Of a stretch of DNA of 11,901 bases, positions 9,001-11,901 are shown piece by piece. Each line of letters begins with the position of its first letter. Positions within the stretch are counted from its first letter, which is position 1. The stretch spans positions 1-11,901 of the forward strand of contig DAOVQV010000018.1 of NCBI GenBank assembly GCA_030628445.1. Direction: 5' to 3'. The notes under the pieces are model-generated. The model saw only the letters and a program-made list of their open reading frames with translations, was not told the DNA's origin and did not search any database. A program made the position numbers and the translations under genes. Source of the stretch: Phycisphaerae bacterium. Its GTDB lineage: Bacteria; Planctomycetota; Phycisphaerae; SM23-33.

Positions 9001-11901
9001 AGCCCCTCAGTTTCCATGAAGTTCCCGTTGTTCCACATGAACAGGACGCCGTCCTGGCTGACCACGGCCAGGTCGGTGAAGCCATCCTGGTCGAGGTCGG
9101 CGGCCACAAGGTCCTCAGGCGTCAGGCCCGGCCCGGCGAGGGAATACGCCCGGTCAACGGCGAACTGGCCCGTGCCGTCGCCGAACAGGACCGACACGGT
9201 GCCGTGCCACGCATTGTCGGAGGGATAGACATTGCCGGCCCCCGACATGGCATGATCAATGAAGCTGGCCACGGCGACGTCCGTAATGCCGTCGTCGTTC
9301 AAGTCGGCCACGGTGAGGGCATGTGGGTATATCTCGGCGGAGGACCCCGAGAAGTCCACCTCGTAGTACGTCTCGGCGGTGAAGGTCCCGTCGCCGTTGT
9401 TGAGCATGACCGAGATGCGGTCGGTGGCGGAATTGGCGGTGACCAGGTCCGGGTAGCCGTCCCCGTTGAAATCGCTCGAATCAATGTCCGAGGGGTTATA
9501 CTGGTGGAAAGGCGACATCTCGCTGGGCGGGGTGCCCAGCAGCACCAGGGAATCGGCGTAGAAGCTGCCGAAGCCGTCGTTCAGGATCACCGACACGAAG
9601 TCGGGGCCTATGTTCGCCGAGACGTCCACCGAGACGGCCACGTCCATGTGGCCGTCCTGGTTGAAGTCGTCCATCACCGTGCCACTGATGGTCCACCGGG
9701 GATGTTCCTGCCAGGTGTAGCCGTCGCTGCCGTTGGTGTCGAACTGCCAGTCGGTGGGCCAGCCGTACTGCGTCGTAGTTGAATTGGGCCAACCGTAGGG
9801 CGGCAGACCGGTGGGCGGATCGAAGACCGTGAACAGCACCTCGGTCAGGAACCCGTCCGAGTCGCCCACGCCCAGGGCTTCCAACAGGAGTTCGTCATCC
9901 AGCGTAACGGGGTCGGGCGTGCCCACCACCTCGTCCAGGGTCGGGTTCTGGTTGAGCGTCCAGACGGCGTCTCCCCAGTCGCCTTCGACGTCCTGGGCGA
10001 CGGCGAAGTACATCGGGCTGATGTCGGGGTCCCAGTCCGCCAGAACGATCAATCGCCACTGGCCCCCGCCGATGTTCGAACCGTATCCGAGCAGCTCGTC
10101 CTCCACGGGGTTGTAATGGCCGCTGTGGAACACGTCCCGATAGAACGCGACGGTGCCCACGTCTCCGTAGAGTTGGGTGGGCGTCACGGTGTCGGGATCC
10201 CTGACGTTGTCCGCCAGGAAAGTGACGTATGCGTCCTCCACAATGGGGTTGGGGTTGTTGGTGACAGCGTCAATAATGGGCTTCTGGTTGACATGGCCCA
10301 CGGCGATGTCGTCCGGCCAGGCGCCTGGTGCTTCGTCGTTGTCGGTAGCTACGGCGAAGTAGTCACCACTATCCCATTGCACCAGGCCCTGCCACTCCCA
10401 TCCGTTCGAGCCGTTCGTGTCAACGCCCAGCCAGTGGTCGCTGCCGGTCCAGATGCCGTCGCCGTCGGCGTCGTGATAGAAGGTCACGTAGTCGACCACG
10501 CCGTCAGAGTCGGACACGCCGCTCGCGACGAGGGTCAACATGTCTCCCCGGGAAATGGGATCGGGACTACCCGTCAGCGAGACAACCACCGGCCTGTCGT
10601 TCACCTTGCCGATGGTCATGGCCGTGGCGCTGGTCTCGACGGGTGTGCCAACGACCAGCGTGTCATCGCTGGCGGCGTATACGCCGTCGGCGACGCCCTC
10701 GGCCCAGATGGCCTCGCCGAGGTCCCAGCCGCCGTCGCCATTGACGTCCTGCAACAGCAGGTTGCCGTGGATGCCGGCTTGGCCGTCCAGGGTGTCCCAG
10801 AAGCCGTCGCCGCCGTCGTAGATCTGCGTGTCCGTGCCGTCGCTATAGAGGTCGTCGCCGTCCACATCGTCCCAGATCTCTTCGTCCAGGTCCCACTCAC
10901 TCACCGTGCCGCCGGTATCATCGAACAGGATGCCGTCCTGTATCCCCGCGGCCCCCTCGCCGTCGTCAGTCGCCGTGGCGAAGTAGTAGTAGGTGTCCGG
11001 CGCCCAGGTGGCGGGCGCGCTCCAGGCCCAATCGTCGGTCACGCCGACCTGCGTCCCCGTGCCCAGCAGGACGTCGCCCACGGTCGCGTCCAGGCGCGCG
11101 TCAACGAACTCGTCGTAGACGAGGGCAGTTCCCCCCTGTTCGGCCCAGGCGAGTTCGCCCAGGTCCCACGCGCCGTTCACGTCAGTATCGTAGAAGTAGA
11201 CGTTGCCGTGCGCGCCGGATGCGCCGCCGGCGGTCTCCCACGCCGCCTGGTCGGAAAGTCGTTGGTCTACGCCGTGATCGTAGACGCCGGGCGTTCCGCC
11301 CACGTCGGCCCAGAGGTCCTCAGTGACGGGGTTGTAGAGCCCATCGCTATCTTCGTCGCGGAAGTAGAGGTTAGTCTGGACGCCCGTGGCAGGTCCGAGA
11401 ACCGGCGTGCGGATTACAAGGTCGTAGGAGTCATTGGTGGCGCCCGCAGCGCCGTATGCTCGAACGTAGTATGTGCCGACCGGCACGCCGTCAAGTGAGA
11501 TCTCCTCGTCGTCGGTGCTGCTGGTGGAGGAAGCGTAAGGGTTGGTGAGGTCCACGGGCTGGCCGGCGTCGTACAGTTCGAGTTGGAGATTACCCGCGGC
11601 ATGGGCGAACTCGATGCGCACGAAGTCGGTGGCGCTGCCCTGTGCGACCAGGTCGATCTCGAACCAGTCCTCATCACCGGCGGGGGCTATGGCCAGTTCG
11701 TACCAGCCCTGCCAGCCGCGCGTAGCGCCCAGGTCCGCAGCCTGCGCATCGGAGTCGTTGGGTTCGTAGAGGTTGGCTGCCAGGCCGTCGAACTGGCCGT
11801 CGTCGCTGCGGTAGAAGTTGACTTCGACGATCTGTCCCGCGCCGTCCTGGTCAAGGACGTTGTGGGCGGTGAGCGTGAGCGTACCCCCCTCGTGCACGGG
11901 G
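1..11901 (-). CDS. Giant secreted/surface multidomain repeat protein, internal fragment (both ends outside window)
   Basis: A single minus-strand frame (codon triplets on plus positions 3-5, 6-8 ... 11898-11900) is open for 3966 codons. I read every codon and found no stop. The same frame carries homologous motifs from end to end, for example VEFYRD-type motifs near 11811, 5400, 1320 and 672, so this is coding and not a chance open frame. No start codon, signal peptide, ribosome binding site, stop, sorting signal or membrane segment can be assigned because both termini lie outside. Composition: no cysteine, 12 lysines, very high Asp and Gly. Domains N to C: Ig-like modules M1-M15, interrupted by PPC domains, FG-GAP/VCBS propeller blades and a WDG repeat. 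Nothing enzymatic was recognised. The family pattern suggests an exported calcium-binding adhesin or matrix protein; that role is inference. Other frames on both strands give only shadow reading frames. Confidence 0.95.
3..2105 (-). repeat. Tandem Ig-like (Big_7-like) modules M9-M15
   Basis: This is the uninterrupted backbone array. Measured from one xRP-type junction to the next: M9 1761-2105, M10 1443-1760, M11 1116-1442, M12 792-1115, M13 456-791, M14 108-455, M15 3-107 (cut by the window edge), i.e. 318-348 bp each. Every complete copy shows, in order, RP(T/V)(I/V), PxPV, LTLxA, DxxG, (V/F)EFY or a variant, an Asp/Asn-rich loop, LLG or WLG, a W-rich strand, FARAxD or FAQARD, and a closing VNxRP-type junction. 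The VEFY-then-AxD layout matches bacterial Ig-like family Big_7 (established family). The loop after VEFYRD (e.g. DMDGNGILD in M11, DTNKNGVYN in M10) looks like a calcium-binding DxDxDGxxD loop and replaces the short turn normal in that family. It is weak in M12 and M13 and degraded in M14 (SINDTYDAGD). These are likely beta-sandwich stalk domains. Confidence 0.85.
2106..2465 (-). repeat. Ig-like module M8, C-terminal part
   Basis: This resumes an Ig-like module right after the seven-blade propeller. It runs from DPVDQGETLTLTATG through VEFYRD, a DANQNGALD loop, a WQG strand and YFARAQDD to a closing VTNPGP junction. The missing first strand (RPVFGGTF) lies on the far side of the propeller at 3492-3515. 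Together the pieces make about 128 residues, longer than the usual 104-116 because of an extra acidic stretch (DDRDDVNTVIDEGG) before the WSY strand. A split module is the simplest reading. The alternative is a truncated module following an independent propeller. Confidence 0.7.
2466..3491 (-). repeat. Seven FG-GAP/VCBS-type repeats, probable complete seven-bladed beta-propeller
   Basis: These 342 residues contain exactly seven repeats averaging 49 residues. The blade core recurs as DLVV, DLVV, DLAV, DLAV, DLAV, DLVV, DLIV. Most are preceded by a calcium-type loop (DLDGNDLPD, DYDKDGNVD, DFNGDSKLD, DFNEDGDLD, DFNLDGTQD) and followed by SVLLGNGDGTF-type strands. This is the FG-GAP/VCBS repeat known from integrin alpha chains and many bacterial surface proteins, where seven repeats close a propeller. 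Repeat 2 has lost the loop (VYNLNPGTDAF) and repeat 6 has a weak one (LLDADNRTD). The last repeat stops at SLLTG, without the final strand. The block sits between the first strand and the rest of Ig-like module M8. Confidence 0.88.
3492..3839 (-). repeat. Ig-like module M7 and first strand of M8
   Basis: M7 (3516-3839, 108 residues) is an intact copy: PPVIGSLDGDPEPVTEGG, LTLTAIGV, VAFYRD, a DLNGDTVFD loop, ELLGVDSNGADGWTW, HTYMARVLDNYGDWS and closing NVNTRP. Its first eight neighbours downstream (RPVFGGTF, 3492-3515) are the opening strand of M8 before the propeller begins. M7 is the best internal reference for what an uninterrupted module looks like. Confidence 0.82.
3840..4877 (-). repeat. 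Ig-like module M6, interrupted after its first strand
   Basis: The module opens with RPTIAAL (4857-4877), is then interrupted by a 218-residue WDG array (4203-4856), and resumes at VFEHQDIVLTAVDV (from 4202). It continues to VHFYRD, a DSNYNGEFD loop, QWLGRG, FFAVAQDAGDRWSSE and the junction NIPP. Excluding the array it totals about 128 residues. The excess over the normal size comes from a Trp-rich extra loop, roughly 3925-4040 (RFFVREADWVESPYWDTF). The LxLTAVDV strand lacks its usual PDPVTxG lead, which suggests the junction replaced it. Confidence 0.7.
4203..4856 (-). repeat. WDG repeat array B6, four copies, inside M6
   Basis: Copies begin (N-terminal, high coordinate) at 4778, 4598, 4436 and 4283 and are preceded by a leading half copy (VDGVYNDQND). 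A consensus copy starts with GIxGNVxFxD. It has a 12-residue EF-hand-like loop (e.g. DADYNGRWDTDE), then an xxWAD-type motif, then NGVYD, QVYAG or QIYAD, and a WDT or WTT motif before the next copy. The third copy (GDVGNLWVSTSPTDEVWAD) has lost its loop. The array starts on a second half and ends on a first half (PIWADE). I recognise no named family; function is unknown beyond probable calcium binding. Confidence 0.75.
4878..5519 (-). repeat. Ig-like module M5, interrupted in its calcium-type loop
   Basis: The front part (5355-5519, 55 residues) runs RPLIFTLTDN, LTLTANGVEDLDGG, VRVEFYRDD to DGDGLFDAEADG. The back part (4878-5030, 51 residues) runs VDRLLGVDTDGSDGWSF, YYAVAVDNDGAG to LVNQRP. 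Removing the intervening WDG copies gives 106 residues, within the 104-116 range of intact modules and with all motifs in order. This is the cleanest example of a module with another repeat type placed in its loop. Confidence 0.78.
5031..5354 (-). repeat. WDG repeat array B5, two copies, inside M5
   Basis: A leading half copy (IYIRHEDLWIQP) is followed by a low-complexity stretch, NPGAGEPTSGDPG. Two copies follow, starting at 5279 (TGLLFF, loop DENDNAQWDVGE, IWDD) and 5108 (GIEGNVLFYD). The last copy has an irregular loop (AGSDGYDHGTD) and ends PVWAEQ, directly against VDRLLG of the host module. The Pro/Gly-rich stretch may be a flexible linker. Confidence 0.72.
5520..5640 (-). repeat. Ig-like module M4, C-terminal part
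   Basis: GEQLEVTYYARAHDDDYDPWNN followed later by LNQRP matches the last two strands and closing junction of the Ig-like modules (TYFARAxDDxGxWS ... VNxRP). There is no front half immediately upstream: what precedes it is propeller-like sequence. The matching front half ends at about 9708 (NGSDGYTWQ). The two parts sum to about 121 residues, near normal size. A truncated independent module is the alternative. Confidence 0.62.
5641..6212 (-). repeat. Two divergent FG-GAP/VCBS-type blades (blades 6 and 7 of propeller 2)
   Basis: Blade 6 has SSITAYNIDAD, then a long insertion in the loop position (about 30 residues, including DTDWWWLQGS), then REPYIDLVTTN and GGSLSVFLNE. Blade 7 has RPSAVMVGDFDGDNVQNFLV and LNLAVLAQAF. 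The VGDFDGD and DLVTTN/SVFL patterns are those of the seven-blade set at 2466-3491, but both blades are degraded: blade 7 has lost the closing Asp of its loop. They are followed by VSIVPGAGEQ and the resumed Ig-like module M4. Assignment of blade 7 is the less certain one. Confidence 0.62.
6213..6899 (-). repeat. WDG repeat array B4, five copies (two truncated)
   Basis: The block opens with a second half copy (GVYDHWTDFRIED) and an unusual GGPGYDNLANWNVW stretch. Copies follow, starting at 6785, 6719, 6557, 6425 and 6299. The 6785 copy is collapsed to about 22 residues (GTQGDVYFLDINRGWNTY), losing the loop end and WAD. The 6425 copy lacks its first strand and joins directly (VQVAPRANGTWDPGE). 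The others are full, with EF-hand-type loops such as DADSNGQWTEGE and DANDNGVWDPGE. The array ends at GEDLWADMHM, where propeller sequence resumes. Confidence 0.75.
6900..7169 (-). repeat. Single FG-GAP/VCBS-type blade (blade 5 of propeller 2)
   Basis: One blade: DSIVAANFLEDN, an inserted loop of about 15 residues (WDPDSFNKTNYDRN), LPDIDVATANSQTNRVSVLLGN, then MTWPSNQGGRVESFLG. The ATANSxTxRVSVLLG strand closely matches blades at 9361-9480 and 3061-3120. It stands alone between two WDG arrays. The repeat copy before it ends at WADHRG, and the block after it begins RGVYDH, as if one WDG copy had been split by the blade. Confidence 0.7.
7170..8105 (-). repeat. WDG repeat array B3, six copies, longest block
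   Basis: Copies start at 8102, 7937, 7781, 7619, 7427 and 7256, spaced 156-192 bp (mean about 52-57 residues). This is the best block for defining the repeat. The 7427 copy is typical: GIHGDVLFYD, loop DVNENGFWDPNE, DLWAD, GVYDTAWDTQIHD, WDVPDG. The 12-residue loop has Asp at 1, Asn at 3 and 5, Gly at 6, Trp at 8, Asp at 9 and Glu at 12, the EF-hand ligand spacing. A second Asp-rich loop (e.g. DVNANGIYEEGID) follows WAD. The 7619 copy has an expanded loop (IPNPATNYYPGE). The block starts directly after PPC domain B. Confidence 0.82.
8109..8450 (-). other. PPC (pre-peptidase C-terminal) domain B
   Basis: This shows the classic PPC layout: lead DIYEPNDSDLLATDLG, then DEDWFEFDLLAG, DFVRIEFVDASGNLDLELYD, SSTSTSDNEQISLD, AAGTYYARVYG and NPSYDLILHG. 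PPC domains are beta-sandwiches, usually near the C-terminus of secreted bacterial proteases and surface proteins. Here the domain is internal and no peptidase is visible. It is strikingly similar to PPC domain A (11409-11774), including an exact 23-nt match. It lies between the PPC-like domain and WDG array B3. Confidence 0.88.
8505..8837 (-). other. PPC-like beta-sandwich domain
   Basis: QDYDMYRVTLEEGALLEVTV, SNGAWVFFVDDG, LVTFQFVAPTTGNYYVGIGG and GEYEITFLAYG follow the strand order of PPC domains of the DxDxYRVTL subtype. The typical glycine-rich end GNYYVGIGGYD is clear. It is divergent from PPC A and B and lacks the EPND lead. A short linker (GTYDLGPDNHITVVVVG) joins it to PPC B. An alternative would be another jelly-roll-like domain; the PPC reading is moderately secure. 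Confidence 0.68.
8838..8984 (-). other. Unassigned segment between propeller blades and PPC-like domain
   Basis: About 49 residues containing DAGGVIGRAMETGITG, QQVVYDYVWRNGWVEGTHA and APYYHEELTG. It matches none of the four module types. It is relatively rich in Val, Tyr and Glu and poor in the Asp loops seen elsewhere. It may be an extra lobe of the preceding blade or the lead strand of the PPC-like domain. Confidence 0.4.
8985..9707 (-). repeat. Four FG-GAP/VCBS-type blades (blades 1-4 of propeller 2)
   Basis: Four blades carry the calcium-type loops DFNQDGHMD, DFNGDGYPD, DLNDDGITD and DLDQDGFTD, followed by DVAV, DLVT, DVAV and DLAV cores and strands such as SVILNDGFGSF, SVMLNNGDGTF and SVLFGDGTGQF. 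Blade 4 ends with the shorter VLFMWNNGNF. Between the core and final strand of blade 3 there is an inserted loop (DHAMSGAGNVYPSDNAWHG). Four blades cannot close a propeller of this family alone; three more lie further along (6900-7169, 5641-6212). The blades follow directly after the front half of Ig-like module M4. Confidence 0.85.
9708..10595 (-). repeat. Ig-like modules M2, M3 and N-terminal part of M4
   Basis: M2 (10284-10595) has RPVVVSLTGSPDPISRG, VTFYHD, loop DADGDGIWT, HWLGVDTNGSNGWEW, YFAVATDND and VNQKP. M3 (9948-10283) has a longer middle (VRDPDTVTPTQLYGDVG) and the altered loop DVFHSGHYNPVED. The M4 front (9708-9947) has NPTLDEVVGTPDPVT, LLLEALGVGDSDG and VLFTVFD. The loop is then replaced by a Pro/Trp-rich run (LPPYGWPNSTTTQYGWP) before FDTNGSDGYTWQ. 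After that, propeller sequence starts instead of the expected final strands. Confidence 0.8.
10647..10952 (-). repeat. WDG repeat array B2, two copies, inside M1
   Basis: Copies start at 10946 (GIQDGILFDD, with the loop replaced by TGGTVSEWDLDEE, then IWDD) and 10775 (GIHGNLLLQD, loop DVNGDGGWDLGE, AIWAEG). The intervening second half is DGDDLYSDGTDTQIYDGGDG. The final second half (VADGVYAASDDTLVVG) is degraded and leads into the last strand of M1. Confidence 0.72.
11130..11384 (-). repeat. WDG repeat array B1, two copies, inside M1
   Basis: Copies start at 11381 (TNLYFRDEDSDGLYNP, DLWADVG) and 11216 (GAHGNVYFYD, loop DTDVNGAWDLGE, LAWAEQ). They are separated by the second half GVYDHGVDQRLSD and WETAGG. 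The block follows PPC A directly and ends against VYDEFVDARLD, where M1 resumes. Confidence 0.72.
11409..11774 (-). other. PPC (pre-peptidase C-terminal) domain A
   Basis: Window residues about 43-164. NLYEPNDSDAQAADLG, then GDEDWFEIDLVA, DFVRIEFAHAAGNLQLELYD, SSTSSTDDEEISLD, VGTYYVRAYG and DSYDLVIRTP match the PPC layout strand by strand. It is a close paralogue of PPC B, differing mainly by a short extra loop (AGQPVDLTNPYA). No peptidase domain precedes it within the window. It begins immediately after the VNFYRSDDGQFDG loop of Ig-like module M1. Confidence 0.9.

Larger units (their letters stand above)
10596..11901 (-). repeat. Ig-like module M1, partial and interrupted twice
   Basis: Three pieces look like one module. 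The front (11775-11900) has PVHEGGTLTLTAHNV, DQDG, IVEVNFYRSDDGQFDG. The middle (10953-11129) has YDEFVDARLD, VLLGTGTQVG, DDWAWS, TYYYFATATDDGEG. The end (10596-10646) has TPVETSATAMTIGKVND before RP. The first interruption (11130-11774) holds PPC A plus WDG block B1 and falls in the Asp-rich loop. The second (10647-10952) holds WDG block B2 and falls just after the ATDD strand. The start of the module is beyond the window edge. Confidence 0.65.

Noticed and set aside
8472..9782. Plus-strand open frame of about 436 codons
   Set aside because: Antisense shadow across the propeller blades and PPC domains. The minus-strand reading is decisively better.
10116..11498. Long plus-strand open frame of about 460 codons
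   Set aside because: It is codon-aligned antisense to the giant gene. Rare use of Leu TTA/CTA and Ser TCA on the coding strand removes stops on the other. Its translation has no recognisable domain, while the minus strand carries clear PPC, Ig-like and WDG motifs.
1..11901. CRISPR array, IS element, tRNA or terminator
   Set aside because: Periodicity follows the protein modules (about 156-192 and 312-348 bp), with diverged copies and no uniform short repeats. No inverted terminal repeats, transposase, tRNA-like fold or T-run terminator was seen, and no room exists outside the coding frame.

Overview
The whole 11.9 kb window lies inside one gene. On the minus strand, the frame whose codons begin on plus-strand positions divisible by three is open from position 11900 to position 3. 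I translated it codon by codon and found 3966 consecutive codons with no stop. Neither the start nor the end of the gene is in the window, so the protein exceeds 3966 residues (about 0.4 MDa in the visible part). There is no intergenic DNA, RNA gene, promoter, terminator, IS or CRISPR array. The sequence is GC-rich, and the protein is rich in Asp, Gly, Thr, Val and Trp, has only 12 lysines and no cysteine. This is the profile of a secreted or surface-exposed calcium-dependent repeat protein from a bacterium. Planctomycetota and similar environmental lineages carry such giants, but the lineage is a guess.

The protein, read N to C (high to low coordinates), is built from four kinds of module. 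(1) Fifteen Ig-like modules of about 104-116 residues, here M1-M15, carry the signatures LTLTATGVxDxDG, VEFYRD, a DxNxNGxxD loop, LLG, DGWxW, TYFARAxDDxGxWS and VNxRP. They resemble the bacterial Ig family Big_7, with the hairpin expanded into a calcium-type loop. (2) FG-GAP/VCBS-type beta-propeller blades occur as one contiguous set of seven (2466-3491) and a second set of 4+1+2 spread over 5641-9707. (3) There are two clear pre-peptidase C-terminal (PPC) domains (11409-11774, 8109-8450) and one PPC-like domain (8505-8837). (4) Twenty-one copies of a roughly 52-residue aromatic EF-hand-like repeat that I do not recognise, called here the WDG repeat, occur in six blocks.

Region by region, N to C: 10596-11901 is M1 carrying PPC A and two WDG blocks. 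9708-10595 is M2, M3 and the front of M4. 5641-9707 is a 1.36-kilo-residue interruption of M4 made of propeller blades, PPC domains and WDG arrays. 5520-5640 is the end of M4. 4878-5519 is M5 split by two WDG copies. 3840-4877 is M6 split by four WDG copies. 3516-3839 is M7. 2106-3515 is M8 split by a seven-blade propeller. 3-2105 is the plain tandem M9-M15.

The most interesting feature is that the other modules do not sit between Ig-like modules but inside them. When the interruptions are removed, split Ig-like modules return to about normal length (M5: 55 + 51 = 106 residues) and the scattered blades total seven. The window therefore looks like a nested mosaic, with propellers, PPC domains and WDG arrays displayed from loops of an Ig-like backbone. 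Function is inferred only: a giant extracellular, calcium-stabilised adhesin, matrix or surface protein.
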